Source of the DNA: an uncultured Bacilli bacterium
GTDB taxonomy: Bacteria; Bacillota_I; Bacilli_A; RF39; UBA660
DNA: 64,000 nt
Assembly: GCA_934096295.1 (NCBI GenBank)
Contig: CAKOLL010000005.1
Coordinates: 51,167-115,166, forward strand
Direction of reading: 5' to 3'
The notes under the pieces are model-generated. The model was given only the letters and a program-made list of their open reading frames with translations. It was not told the DNA's origin and did no database searches. Positions 18,069-27,762 of the stretch are shown here, piece by piece (within the stretch, counting starts at the first letter, position 1; every line of letters starts with the position of its first letter). Both the position numbers and the translations under genes were made by a program.

Positions 18069-21000
18069 TTAAAGTATTTTTTCTAACAAAGTAACTATAT
18101 AAAATATAAAATGTTTAGGTAAATCTTTAGTATAAAGTAAAATACTAATTTTCTTATTAACATATTTTATATTAAAAGATCTCGATAAATTCATCGCTTC
18201 AATTAAAAGTTTATCTCCTTTAATATTGCTTGATATTTCTTCTGGTAAAGTAATTTCAATACTTCTATCAGTTTGAACAACTTGTTTAATATTATATTTT
18301 TTAGCTAATTTTTCAAACCATTCTTCATACATATAAACAAGCATATCATCAGTTACTTTACCAAATCTATCTTCCAGTTCATTCTTTATTTCTAACATCT
18401 TTTCATAAGAATCAATTTCATTAATCTTTCGATGTATTTCAATCTTAATATCTTCATCTGTTACATATGTATCACTTATGTGAGTACTTACATTAATTAA
18501 AGCTTGTGTATCAGTATCTTCTTCTTCAACATATTCTCCTTGTTGACGTTTAATTTCATCTTCAATCATTTTCATGTATAAAGAAATACCAACACTATCT
18601 ACAAATCCTGCTTGAGATGCTCCGAATATATCACCGGCACCTCTTAGACTTAAATCTCGCATCGCAATTTTATATCCACTACCAAGTTCCGTAAATTCTT
18701 TAATAGTATTAAGTCTTTTAATTGCAATATCATTTAACATTTTATTTTTTTCATACATTAAATAAGCATAAGCAATTTTATCACTACGACCAACACGACC
18801 TCGAATTTGGTAAAGTTGACTTAAACCAAAATTTTCAGCATCATGAATAATTAAAGTATTTACATTGGGAATATCTATTCCACTTTCAATTATTGTTGTG
18901 CATATTAATATATCATAATCATTATTAATAAATGATGTCATTATATTATCAAGTTCATCTTTTTCCATTTTACCATGTGCAAACGTAATCCTTGCATCAG
19001 GAACTAACTCATGAATATGATTCATATATTTTTCAATAGTTTCCACTCTATTATAAAGGATAAATACTTGTCCTCTTCGAGCAAGCTCTTTATAAATAGC
19101 ATCTTTAATTAAAAAGTCATCTTCTACAGCTACATAAGTTTGAACTGGATATCTATTAACTGGTGGTGTATCAATAATTGATAAATCTCTAAGACCAGAC
19201 ATTGCCATCTTTAAAGTTCTAGGTATTGGTGTTGCGCTAAGAGTCAAAACATTAACATCACTTTTCATAGTTTTTATTTTTTCTTTGTGTGTAACTCCGA
19301 ACCTTTGCTCTTCATCTACTACAAGCAATCCTAAATTCTTACAAACAATATCATCACTAAGTATTCTGTGTGTACCAAATAATATATCAATTCTACCTTT
19401 TTTTAAATCATCAAGAATTTTATGAGTTTCTCGAGCACTTACATGTCGATTTAATAAAGCAATTTCTATTGGCCAGTTTTTAAATCTCTCTTTGGCTACA
19501 TTATATTGTTGTTTAGAAAGAATCGTCGTAGGACATAAATAAAGAACTTGTTCATTATTTAAGACTGCCTTAAACATTGCTCGCATTGCTACCTCTGTTT
19601 TACCAAACCCTACGTCCCCACATAATAATCTATCCATTGGATTAGCTTTTCTTAAATCATTATTTATTTCTACGACAGCTTTTGCTTGATCTGTTGTTAA
19701 ATTATATTTAAATTCACTTGCAAATACTTCTTCTTCTGGATAATCTTTATAAGGTTTCTTTTTTAATTCTAATCTTTTTTTATAGAGTAATATTAATTCT
19801 CTTGAAATATCTTTAACTTTCTCAGAAATATATTTCTTAGTTTTTTCCCAATTTGCACTTCCAAGTTTATTAAGTTTTGGTTTTACCCCATCTTTACCAG
19901 TATATTTATATATTAAATCTATTTTTTCAACTGGCACATATATCTTATCCGTTCCTTCATAATAAATTGTTAAAAAATCTTTTTGAACTCCACGAACTGT
20001 TAAAGTTGTTATCCCTTGATAAATACCAATACCATGTGATATATGAACTACATAATCACCTTTTTCTAATTGATTAAAATCTCGAATTTTTTTACCAACA
20101 TGAAAATTATTTTTATAAACACCTTTTGTTAACTTTACATCTTCAATATCATTTTCAGAAATAACCACATACTTATCAAGTATAAATCCATGTGATAATT
20201 CTTTCATAACTATATTTGCACTAGGAATTATCTTTAATAATTTCTTCTTTTCATTATTATTACTTAAGTAAAAATAAACTATCTTTCCTTCTTTAATCCA
20301 ATTATTATAATCACTTACTAATTTATCAAAATTTTCTTTATAATTTATTATACTTTGAGCTTTTAAATCAAGGCCTCCGGTTGAAAACAAATTAACAAAT
20401 ATTTTATCATTATCTTTAATATCATCAAAAGAATACATAAGCTCTTCACAAATATTATTTGATTCTTTATATTCAACTATGTCATCATATAAATGTGTGT
20501 ATGAAGCATCAATTTGTGATTTATCTACATAAACCACCAAAGGATTATTAGCATAATCAAATAAAGAACTTTTATCACTTGATGCAATTTCATCAATTGC
20601 TTTTATTTTTATAGATAAAATATCTTCCATTGACATTTGCGTATTTTCATTAAAATATTTAATATTATCTATTACATTACCATCAAATTCAATTCTAATC
20701 GGATGTTCAAAATCTATCGGATACAAATCTAATATAAAACCCCGAACAGCATATTCACCAGACATAGTAACTAAAGATTCTCGGTGATACCCAAGTTCAT
20801 CAATTCTACTTACTAATTCATCTCTTTTTATTACATCATTTTTCTTTACCTCAAAATAATTCTTAATATCTTTACTAGGTAAATATTTTAAATATCCCAT
20901 TAAATTAGTTACAATTATATATTTTTTATTATCTTTTATTCTATCTAATGTTTCTAATCTCTTATACTTTAATTCTGGACTACTTGCTATAATCATTGAT

Positions 21001-21218
21001 GATAAAAAATCATCCATTGGAAAAAGTAGTGTATTTTCATGTATTTTAACTAACTCATCATATATTTTATTAGCTTCAAATAAAGAACTAGTTAATACAA
21101 TAATAATTCTATCATATTTTTGACTCAATTTTTCCACGAAAAAAATGTTTAACTCATTTGTTAAACCAGATATTTCTGTTCCAATTTCGTATTTAAAATA
21201 TTCATCTAAAAAATTCAT
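18069..21218 (-). CDS. mfd: Transcription-repair coupling factor Mfd
   Basis: 1049 residues, somewhat shorter than the usual 1150-1180. RNA polymerase interaction domain around HISHGIGIYQGI and YYEGTDKIYVPVEKIDLI; helicase motifs CGDVGFGKTEVAMRA, VVDEEQRFG, LSATPIPRTL and QIRGRVGR. The C-terminal TRCF domain is present (GAGDIFGASQAG). Mfd removes stalled polymerase and recruits excision repair. It is separated from pth by 9 bases. Confidence 0.97.
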   Translation of the reverse strand: MNFLDEYFKYEIGTEISGLTNELNIFFVEKLSQKYDRIIIVLTSSLFEANKIYDELVKIHENTLLFPMDDFLSSMIIASSPELKYKRLETLDRIKDNKKYIIVTNLMGYLKYLPSKDIKNYFEVKKNDVIKRDELVSRIDELGYHRESLVTMSGEYAVRGFILDLYPIDFEHPIRIEFDGNVIDNIKYFNENTQMSMEDILSIKIKAIDEIASSDKSSLFDYANNPLVVYVDKSQIDASYTHLYDDIVEYKESNNICEELMYSFDDIKDNDKIFVNLFSTGGLDLKAQSIINYKENFDKLVSDYNNWIKEGKIVYFYLSNNNEKKKLLKIIPSANIVMKELSHGFILDKYVVISENDIEDVKLTKGVYKNNFHVGKKIRDFNQLEKGDYVVHISHGIGIYQGITTLTVRGVQKDFLTIYYEGTDKIYVPVEKIDLIYKYTGKDGVKPKLNKLGSANWEKTKKYISEKVKDISRELILLYKKRLELKKKPYKDYPEEEVFASEFKYNLTTDQAKAVVEINNDLRKANPMDRLLCGDVGFGKTEVAMRAMFKAVLNNEQVLYLCPTTILSKQQYNVAKERFKNWPIEIALLNRHVSARETHKILDDLKKGRIDILFGTHRILSDDIVCKNLGLLVVDEEQRFGVTHKEKIKTMKSDVNVLTLSATPIPRTLKMAMSGLRDLSIIDTPPVNRYPVQTYVAVEDDFLIKDAIYKELARRGQVFILYNRVETIEKYMNHIHELVPDARITFAHGKMEKDELDNIMTSFINNDYDILICTTIIESGIDIPNVNTLIIHDAENFGLSQLYQIRGRVGRSDKIAYAYLMYEKNKMLNDIAIKRLNTIKEFTELGSGYKIAMRDLSLRGAGDIFGASQAGFVDSVGISLYMKMIEDEIKRQQGEYVEEEDTDTQALINVSTHISDTYVTDEDIKIEIHRKINEIDSYEKMLEIKNELEDRFGKVTDDMLVYMYEEWFEKLAKKYNIKQVVQTDRSIEITLPEEISSNIKGDKLLIEAMNLSRSFNIKYVNKKISILLYTKDLPKHFIFYIVTLLEKIL

Positions 21219-21227
21219 ATTACCTCT

Positions 21228-21779
21228 TTATTTAGTATTATAAACATTCATTGTTTTATCTATTCCCACATTTATAAACGATTCTATTATTTTACCAAAA
21301 GTAATAAATTCATTATTTAATGTTTCCAATTCTGATTTACTAAATTTACCTAACACATAATCTATTACTTGATCCTTTTTAACACTTCCAATTCCTACCT
21401 TCAATCTTGGAAAATCTTGATTACCTAAAGAACTAATAATAGATTTTATACCATTATGACCACCACTTGATGAATGACATTTTAATATATAATCACCTAC
21501 ATTTAAATCTAAATCATCTTGTATAACTAAAATATCCTTCATATCTATGTTAAAATATCTAACAAATTCTCCGACTGCATTACCAGAATTATTCATATAA
21601 GTTAAAGGTTTTACAAATAAAACTTTTTCTTGATTTATAACACATTCATAATACAATGCATTAAATTTAGTTGACCATTTTACATTCCCTAAGTAATCGT
21701 CTAAAACCATAAAGCCAATATTATGTCTTGTCTTATCATATTCCTTACCAGGGTTTCCTAATCCCACCACTAATTTCAT
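21228..21779 (-). CDS. pth: Peptidyl-tRNA hydrolase
   Basis: 183 residues with the full motif set: VGLGNPGKEYDKTRHNIGF (catalytic His), YMNNSG, IQDDLDL and SSGGHNGIKSI. It frees tRNA from prematurely released peptidyl-tRNA. It abuts trmN6 with no gap. The Bacillus pth-mfd-spoVT block is here moved next to the holB-yaaT-yabB block. Confidence 0.96.
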   Translation of the reverse strand: MKLVVGLGNPGKEYDKTRHNIGFMVLDDYLGNVKWSTKFNALYYECVINQEKVLFVKPLTYMNNSGNAVGEFVRYFNIDMKDILVIQDDLDLNVGDYILKCHSSSGGHNGIKSIISSLGNQDFPRLKVGIGSVKKDQVIDYVLGKFSKSELETLNNEFITFGKIIESFINVGIDKTMNVYNTK

Positions 21780-22502
21780 TTAAATAACCTCACTTTCAAA
21801 TAAATGTTGATAAGTATCTAAGTTATCAACACAAATTTCTTTTCTCAATTTAATTCCGGGTTTGCCATTTTTAACACACTTAACCAAAATTGTGTTCGCA
21901 GCCTTTTCTTTTTTAGTTGAAATAAATTGTAATTCTTTAACATTCATTTTATTTTCTCGTGCTAAAACTATTATGTCATCTAATCTTTCAACACGATGAA
22001 CTAAATAAAATGCTTTATTATCCTTAAGATATTTACTAGCAATTTTAAAAATAGTCTCTAAATCAATGGCAATTTCATGACGAGCTAATGTTAAAAAATC
22101 ATTTTTATTTCTATATCCATCTTCTTTGGTCTTAAAGTACGGTGGATTACATGTTATTACATCAAATGTATTACTTTCAAAATAATTATCTATATTTTTA
22201 ATATCATCATTAATTATTCTAATATTTTTTTCTAAACAATTAAATTTTACTGATTCCAAGGCTAATTCACTAATTTCTTTTTGTATTTCAAAACCTACAA
22301 TTTCTGCATCAGTTTTTAAACTTAAAACCAAAGGTACCGGAGCATTTCCTGTACACATATCCAATATTTTTTTATCATCCTTTTTTATTTTAACAAACTC
22401 TGCTAGTAAAAGAGAATCAAGTGAAAACTTAAATCCATCTTTCATTTGCATAATATATCTATTTTTATAATCAAATAAATCATTTTTCACTTTCGAAATC
22501 AT
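21780..22502 (-). CDS. tRNA1(Val) adenine-37 N6-methyltransferase-type protein (YabB)
   Basis: 240 residues, Rossmann SAM-dependent methyltransferase: DMCTGNAPVPLVLSLK (SAM binding) and catalytic CNPPYFK. It matches the YabB/TrmN6 family found next to yaaT in Bacillus. The predicted target, A37 of tRNA1(Val), comes from E. coli TrmN6 and is unverified here. The ATG at 22502 overlaps ricT by 23 bases; a GTG at 22490 is an alternative start. Confidence 0.85.
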   Translation of the reverse strand: MISKVKNDLFDYKNRYIMQMKDGFKFSLDSLLLAEFVKIKKDDKKILDMCTGNAPVPLVLSLKTDAEIVGFEIQKEISELALESVKFNCLEKNIRIINDDIKNIDNYFESNTFDVITCNPPYFKTKEDGYRNKNDFLTLARHEIAIDLETIFKIASKYLKDNKAFYLVHRVERLDDIIVLARENKMNVKELQFISTKKEKAANTILVKCVKNGKPGIKLRKEICVDNLDTYQHLFESEVI

Positions 22503-23265
22503 AATCTATTTTTTCTCCATTTAATAAGATTTTTCCACGATGATTTATTATATCCACACTTAATACTTGTGCTTCTCCGGCAGATGTAGTTATTTTATCT
22601 CCAACTTTAGGTAATTTATTAGCAGCTTCAATATACGCTTCATCTTCATAAGCTAAACAACACAAAAGTCTTCCACAAGCTCCATTAATTTTTGAAGGAT
22701 TAAGTGCTAAATTTTGATTCTTAGCCATGTTCATACTTATAGTATCCATTTTTCTTAAAAATCTAAGACAACAAAGTTCTCCGCCACAAACACCAATACC
22801 ACCAATTTCTTTAGCTTTATCACGGGCTCCAATTTGTCTTAACTCAATTCTAGTGTGATAAATACTTGCAAGTTTCTTAGCTAATTCTCTAAAATCTATT
22901 CTTCCATCTGCAGTAAAATTAAATAATAATTGACTCCGATCCAAATTAAATTGAGCACTTACAACATTCATTTCTAGTTCTAAGTCTTTAACATATTCCA
23001 TACATTTTTTTAAAGCTTTATCTGCATCTTTTAAATTAGTCAAATATGTCTCATATTCTTCTTTAGTGGCTAATCTTTCAATCTTTTCCATTTCTTCTTG
23101 AATTTCATTTTTTTCAAGTACTTGTACTACTTTTACTAATTGTAACCCTCTTTCAGTATTTACTAAAACCAAAGAACCAATCTCATAATCTTCTTCACTT
23201 AAATAATAATACTTCTTATCAATATTATTAAAAATAACGCCATAAACTCTATTCAATGTAATCAC
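22480..23265 (-). CDS. ricT: PSP1-domain protein RicT (YaaT)
   Basis: 261 residues with the PSP1 domain and the cysteine pairs CGGELCCLRF and CGRLLCCLAYE that bind an Fe-S cluster in the Ric complex (RicA/RicF/RicT). In Bacillus the complex assists RNase Y in mRNA maturation and influences sporulation and competence. It overlaps holB by 17 bases, preserving the holB-yaaT-yabB order. Confidence 0.93.
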   Translation of the reverse strand: MITLNRVYGVIFNNIDKKYYYLSEEDYEIGSLVLVNTERGLQLVKVVQVLEKNEIQEEMEKIERLATKEEYETYLTNLKDADKALKKCMEYVKDLELEMNVVSAQFNLDRSQLLFNFTADGRIDFRELAKKLASIYHTRIELRQIGARDKAKEIGGIGVCGGELCCLRFLRKMDTISMNMAKNQNLALNPSKINGACGRLLCCLAYEDEAYIEAANKLPKVGDKITTSAGEAQVLSVDIINHRGKILLNGEKIDYDFESEK

Positions 23266-24118
23266 CCAATTCTATCACAAATTTATCTAATAACAATTCT
23301 ATATTAACATTACTATCTATATCTTCAATATATCCAATTGCTAGTTTAATCCTTTTTATTAACACATCACTAGTTAAAAAATCAAGTTTGCTTAACACCT
23401 CTAAATCTAAATTGCATTCTAAACCTAATTTTTTATTTAGTAATTCCTCATATATAATAAGGATAATTTTAAATATAGTTTTTATATCATTTCTCTCACT
23501 AAACTTAGATAAAACTATATCTCTATTATACATGATTCCATCTTTTTTTTCTACCTCAATTTTTTCTAAATAATTAATAGCTACCTCAAAATAATTTTTA
23601 TAATCGTCACTCATTATATTTTTAGAATCTAATTCATGAGTTCCATAAATGACTTTTATAACCTCACATCTACTTCTTATTGTTGATATTACATTATTAG
23701 CATTATCAGTAATAAAAAATCCTATAATATTTGGTTCTGGTTCTTCTAAGAATTTAAGCATAGTATTCGCCGAAGCACCATTTAACTTTTCAGCATTTTT
23801 TATAATATAAATATTTTCTTTTGTATAGATTGGAACAGTACTAAATTGTTTTTTTAATTCTATTATCTGTTCTTTTTTTATATTCATTCCATCCGGACTA
23901 ACTACAATTAATGAAGGTAAATAGTTTTGTTCAATCAAATTACAAATATTACACTTATTACATTTATCATTATAAACATTTTGGCAAAAAATTTGTTTAA
24001 CTACAGTTAATAAATCATTAAAACAATTCTCTAGATTATTTGTTTCAATTAAATAAGCATGAGATAGTTTATTCTCATGGTAATATTTTACTAAATTTTC
24101 TAAAACTTTTACTTCCAC
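23249..24118 (-). CDS. holB: DNA polymerase III delta' subunit
   Basis: 289 residues, clamp-loader AAA+ fold without a functional Walker A. A zinc module with four cysteines (CQNV, then CNKCNIC) is present, with LNGASANTMLKFLEEPEP and the trigger STIRSRCE. Delta' works with the dnaX products to load the DnaN clamp, also encoded here. It lies in the bofA-holB-ricT run. Confidence 0.92.
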   Translation of the reverse strand: MEVKVLENLVKYYHENKLSHAYLIETNNLENCFNDLLTVVKQIFCQNVYNDKCNKCNICNLIEQNYLPSLIVVSPDGMNIKKEQIIELKKQFSTVPIYTKENIYIIKNAEKLNGASANTMLKFLEEPEPNIIGFFITDNANNVISTIRSRCEVIKVIYGTHELDSKNIMSDDYKNYFEVAINYLEKIEVEKKDGIMYNRDIVLSKFSERNDIKTIFKIILIIYEELLNKKLGLECNLDLEVLSKLDFLTSDVLIKRIKLAIGYIEDIDSNVNIELLLDKFVIELGDYIE

Positions 24119-24126
24119 AAATCCTC

Positions 24127-24327
24127 CTATAACAAGACAAAATAAATTGCTACCAATGCCAAAAGTCCACTCATTCCTAATGATGCCACAACACTTACAG
24201 TTATCACATTTATAGGAATAAATATTTTTAAACCACTTACTAATAAATTAAATGCATACACTAAAAAAACAGCTAAAATTATTTTTTTAATTACTATAAA
24301 AATTATTTTCTTCATAAGTTTCTCCAT
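24127..24327 (-). CDS. bofA: Pro-sigma-K processing inhibitor BofA-type membrane protein
   Basis: 66 residues, two hydrophobic segments (about 10-30 and 41-65) with the family-like pattern VYAFNLLVSGLKIFIPINVITV. BofA holds the SpoIVFB protease inactive in the forespore outer membrane until late sporulation. Location downstream of recR is the Bacillus arrangement and supports the call; the sequence is short and hydrophobic. Confidence 0.82.
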   Translation of the reverse strand: MEKLMKKIIFIVIKKIILAVFLVYAFNLLVSGLKIFIPINVITVSVVASLGMSGLLALVAIYFVLL

Positions 24328-24352
24328 TTAACTATATGAAAAAAACAACTAT

Positions 24353-24952
24353 TTAATCACTTATTTTCTTTCTATCTTCTAATGCTTTATCTAATGTTAT
24401 TATATCTAAATAATCAATTTCAGCTCCCATCGGAATACCATATGAAAGTCTTGATATTAATACATTCTTTTTTTCAAATATTTTTTTTATATATAATGTG
24501 GTTGTTTCTCCTTCAATTGTTGACTTTAACGCTAATATCAATTCTGGTTTTTCAGCCTCTTCAACTCTTCTTACTAAACTAGCTAAATTAATATTATCAG
24601 GCCCAATATTATCTGCTGGACTAATAAGACCATTTAATACATGATAAACACCACGATAATTACCAGCCTTTTCAAAAGAAAAAACACTTTTATAATCTTC
24701 AATTACACAAATTAAATTCTTATTTCGAGATGAATCACTACATATATTGCAAATATCATTTTCAGTTAAATGTCCACAAATACTACATTTATGTATTTTT
24801 TTTATATTTTTAAGTGAATCAGAAAACTTATCCAAATCATCTTCTTTAAAATTTAACGTTGCAAGTGCTAATCTTTCAGCATTTTTCTCTCCAATTCCTG
24901 GTAATTTTTTATAATAATTTATTAATTTTTCTAATGATTCAGGATATATCAT
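24353..24952 (-). CDS. recR: Recombination mediator RecR
   Basis: 199 residues from the ATG at 24952, which gives the canonical start MIYPESLEKLINYYKKLPGIG. Features: helix-hairpin-helix KLPGIGEKNAERLA, C4 zinc finger (CSIC and CNIC) and Toprim domain (ICVIEDYKSVFSFE). RecR acts with RecO in RecF-pathway gap repair; recF is also in this window. It follows ybaB at once. Confidence 0.95.
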   Translation of the reverse strand: MIYPESLEKLINYYKKLPGIGEKNAERLALATLNFKEDDLDKFSDSLKNIKKIHKCSICGHLTENDICNICSDSSRNKNLICVIEDYKSVFSFEKAGNYRGVYHVLNGLISPADNIGPDNINLASLVRRVEEAEKPELILALKSTIEGETTTLYIKKIFEKKNVLISRLSYGIPMGAEIDYLDIITLDKALEDRKKISD

Positions 24953-24953
24953 T

Positions 24954-25247
24954 TTAAAAAAGTCCACTCATAGATGCATAACTACCTAATTTACTTTCAG
25001 TCTCTTTATCAATTTTACTAAATGCATCTTTAATTGCTATCATAATCATATCTTCTAGCATTTCTTTGTCATCAGCATCAAATTCATCCTTTAAAATTTT
25101 AAAAGATTTTATTTCTCTTTTTCCATTAAACACTATTTCAACCCATTCTGATTTTCCAAGAAATTCCATTGCATCAATTTCTTCCTTTTTCTTTGTAATA
25201 TCCCTTTGCATTCTTTGTGCTTGTTGCATTATTTGTTGCATATTCAT
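24954..25247 (-). CDS. YbaB/EbfC family nucleoid-associated protein
   Basis: 97 residues: N-terminal amphipathic helix rich in Met and Gln (MNMQQIMQQAQRMQRDITKK), then a beta-sheet core and helical end. The family forms DNA-binding dimers. It sits between dnaX and recR, the near-universal order dnaX-ybaB-recR. Confidence 0.93.
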   Translation of the reverse strand: MNMQQIMQQAQRMQRDITKKKEEIDAMEFLGKSEWVEIVFNGKREIKSFKILKDEFDADDKEMLEDMIMIAIKDAFSKIDKETESKLGSYASMSGLF

Positions 25248-25266
25248 TTTATTTTACCTTCTTTCT

Positions 25267-26877
25267 TTATTCTACCTCAATTTTATTTATATCAAATATA
25301 TCAGCAACATCAGATATATCAATATCTTTATTATCTTCTTTCGATAATTCACTTTCTTCTTGTTTTATATATTTATAACCATTTTTTAAATTATTTATAT
25401 ATTCTTTTTTTTCACTTTGCCATTTTTCTTCATCTATAAATACAAATTTATAATTCAACTCATACTTTCTACTAAACAAATCCTCTATTAAATTAACTTT
25501 TTCATTTAACTCAATATCTACATGAGGAATAGTGACATCAATTATTGCAAATTCTTTAGATGCCGTTACCACAATTGTATCACTTATTATACCTTTAATT
25601 GTTGAGTCATCTAAACTATTAATAAATTCATTCCATTTAATCTTCATTTCGTTTAGATCATTTTTAGAAGCCTCAGCAAAACAATTATTAATTCTAATAT
25701 CTACATTTTTATTATCTGTTTTTTTTATCAAACTTTTTTCAACACTTACATCTGCTTTTTCCAGATTTTTAGGAATCTCAACAACTATTTTTTTTTCTAT
25801 TTTTTTATTATTTTCCTCATTACTTTTTTTCTCAATTTTATCATTTAATTTAGGTTTATCGATATAGCCTAACACAATCATTTTAATAAGTAAATATGGA
25901 TTTACACTAATATTAATTTTCATTAATATATTATTTAGTTCTATAACTAAATTTTTATAATCATCAAATGATAATCGTGATATCTCTGGGTTACTTAATA
26001 TTTTCACTCCTTTTTCACTCAAAATCATAATTAATTTCTTAATAAAAACTTTATAATTCAAATTTGCATTTTGTAAATCATTAAACACATTTTCTATATT
26101 TGTGACATCATTATTATCAATATATACTAATAAATCCTCTATTTTTTTGTTTGAAATATTCCCAATTTCTTTAGAAACCAAGGAACTTGTTATTATCTCT
26201 TCATTTTTAGATAACTGATCTAGAATACTTAAGGCATCTCTAAGCCCTCCATCAGCTAAAGTTGCTATTTCTTGTAATCCATCCATTTCATATTTTATTT
26301 TTTCTTCATCACAAACATACTTTAATCTATCTATTATATCTTGTTCTGTTATTCTATGAAATTCAAATCTTTGACATCTTGATACAATCGTAATTGGAAC
26401 ACTTTCCAAATTAGTTGTAGCTAATATAAATATTACGTGCTCCGGAGGCTCTTCTAATGTAAGAAGTAACGCATTAAAAGCACTTTGGCTAAGCATATGA
26501 ACCTCATCTATAATATATACTTTATATTTTAAACTTGTGGGCATTATTTTAACATTGTTTATTAATTCTCTTATTTCATCAACACCATTATTTGATGCTG
26601 CATCTATTTCAATAATATCGGGATTTCCATTAAAAGAAATACAATTTTCACATTGACCACAAGCAATTCCTGTTTTATTATCTAAACAATTAATTGATTT
26701 AGCCAAAATTCTCGCCGTAGATGTCTTTCCTGTCCCTCTTGGACCAGAAAATAAATAAGCATGTGCTAATTTCTGCTCTTTGATTGAATTTTTTAATATT
26801 TCTACAACATGTTTTTGTCCAATCAATGAATCAAATCCATCAGGTCTATATTTTCGATATAAAACTTTGTAATTCAT
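25267..26877 (-). CDS. dnaX: DNA polymerase III subunits gamma and tau
   Basis: 536 residues. AAA+ domain with Walker A FSGPRGTGKTSTA, zinc site CLDNKTGIACGQCENC, DEVHMLS and the sensor region; domain III ends at about 340. A lysine/glutamate-rich linker and a C-terminal tau domain follow. At 25788-25796 the coding strand carries nine A in a row within codons 361-364. Gain or loss of one base there gives a stop within four codons, so a shorter gamma-like product of about 365 residues is possible. Confidence 0.95.
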   Translation of the reverse strand: MNYKVLYRKYRPDGFDSLIGQKHVVEILKNSIKEQKLAHAYLFSGPRGTGKTSTARILAKSINCLDNKTGIACGQCENCISFNGNPDIIEIDAASNNGVDEIRELINNVKIMPTSLKYKVYIIDEVHMLSQSAFNALLLTLEEPPEHVIFILATTNLESVPITIVSRCQRFEFHRITEQDIIDRLKYVCDEEKIKYEMDGLQEIATLADGGLRDALSILDQLSKNEEIITSSLVSKEIGNISNKKIEDLLVYIDNNDVTNIENVFNDLQNANLNYKVFIKKLIMILSEKGVKILSNPEISRLSFDDYKNLVIELNNILMKINISVNPYLLIKMIVLGYIDKPKLNDKIEKKSNEENNKKIEKKIVVEIPKNLEKADVSVEKSLIKKTDNKNVDIRINNCFAEASKNDLNEMKIKWNEFINSLDDSTIKGIISDTIVVTASKEFAIIDVTIPHVDIELNEKVNLIEDLFSRKYELNYKFVFIDEEKWQSEKKEYINNLKNGYKYIKQEESELSKEDNKDIDISDVADIFDINKIEVE

Positions 26878-26909
26878 ATATAAAACCTCCTGTTTCTATT
26901 ATAACACAA

Positions 26910-27335
26910 CTATTGTTTTTTTTCTCTTAATTCTTTAAAAAAAATACTTAAAATACTTAAATATTCTTGTTCTTTTAAATGATTATTTATTTTATTAAAA
27001 TTTGTTTTATAAAACTCTTTTTTTTCTTCTGATTTATCTACTAAATAATATACATTACTTATTCTAGATTGTTTAATAATTTCTGAACACATTGAACAAG
27101 GCTTCAAGGATACATAAAGATCACAACCATTTAAATTCCAATTATTTAATTTTTTTTGTGCATCTATAATAGCATTTATTTCAGCATGGCCCAAAACATT
27201 TTGGTCCTTTTCCCTCGTATTATAACCAGATGAAATTATTTTCCCATCTTTTACTATAATTGCTCCAATTGGAACATCCTTATATACTAATGATTGTAAT
27301 GATTCTTTTATAATAAGATCTATATTATTGTGCAT
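26910..27335 (-). CDS. tadA: tRNA-specific adenosine deaminase TadA
   Basis: 141 residues from the ATG at 27335, preceded by GGAGG. The longer frame from 27362 would begin inside the SRP RNA and is rejected. Zinc and catalytic motifs: HAEINAI and KPCSMC. TadA deaminates A34 of tRNA-Arg(ACG) to inosine. The scr-tadA-dnaX cluster is as in Bacillus. The ribosome site directly follows the T-run of the SRP RNA. Confidence 0.93.
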   Translation of the reverse strand: MHNNIDLIIKESLQSLVYKDVPIGAIIVKDGKIISSGYNTREKDQNVLGHAEINAIIDAQKKLNNWNLNGCDLYVSLKPCSMCSEIIKQSRISNVYYLVDKSEEKKEFYKTNFNKINNHLKEQEYLSILSIFFKELREKKQ

Positions 27336-27349
27336 ATTTTTTCCTCCAA

Positions 27350-27427
27350 AAAAAATGTGCACACAAACATAGGCTGATGTGGCTGCTATTTTCCAATCCT
27401 GACCAAGTTACAGCATATTTGTTGCAC
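27350..27427 (-). ncRNA. ffs: Signal recognition particle RNA, short (4.5S-type)
   Basis: On the minus strand the conserved tip GGTCAGGATTGGAAAATAGCAGCC is split across positions 27372-27405 and flanked by complementary arms (GCTG/CAGC; GTGCAACAAAT pairing with the region ending GTGTGCAC). A T8 run ends it at 27348-27355. At about 78 nt it is the short form lacking the Alu domain of B. subtilis scRNA. Upstream TTGACA-17-TACGAT gives a start near 27427. Confidence 0.93.
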
Positions 27428-27433
27428 GGTTAA

Positions 27434-27462
27434 ATCGTATCAAATAAACTAATACATGTCAA
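27434..27462 (-). promoter_or_regulatory. Promoter of SRP RNA
   Basis: Minus strand TTGACA (27457-27462), 17 bases, TACGAT (27434-27439). It probably also supplies tadA by read-through. Confidence 0.85.
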
Positions 27463-27611
27463 TACTTTTCATAACATTTCATGATTTAAATTTCTTGTTG
27501 ATAACTAATATTTTTATTTTTAACACACTCAATTTTTTAGCATATATTAGCCAAATTTTGTAACTAGTTAAAAATATAAAATTACTTTATTTAGCAATTT
27601 TTGATATTTTT

Positions 27612-27637
27612 CAAAATATTTCCCGGGAAATATTTTG
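27612..27637. promoter_or_regulatory. Noc-binding-site-like palindrome 1
   Basis: ATTTCCCGGGAAAT at 27618-27631 is the Noc-binding sequence known from B. subtilis. Here it sits in a perfect 26-bp palindrome, a striking G+C patch in very A+T-rich DNA. Confidence 0.85.
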
Positions 27638-27762
27638 TTAATAATTATAGTTTTCAAACTGTTGTTAATAATAAAGATCAAACAACCATTTACCCCTTTA
27701 TTTAATTAATAAAAATCATTTTATCATTTTACAAAAAAACAAATAAAAATATTATGTTAACT

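Noticed and set aside
27336..27362. Longer tadA start at 27362
   Set aside because: It falls within the SRP RNA and upstream of the good GGAGG ribosome site.
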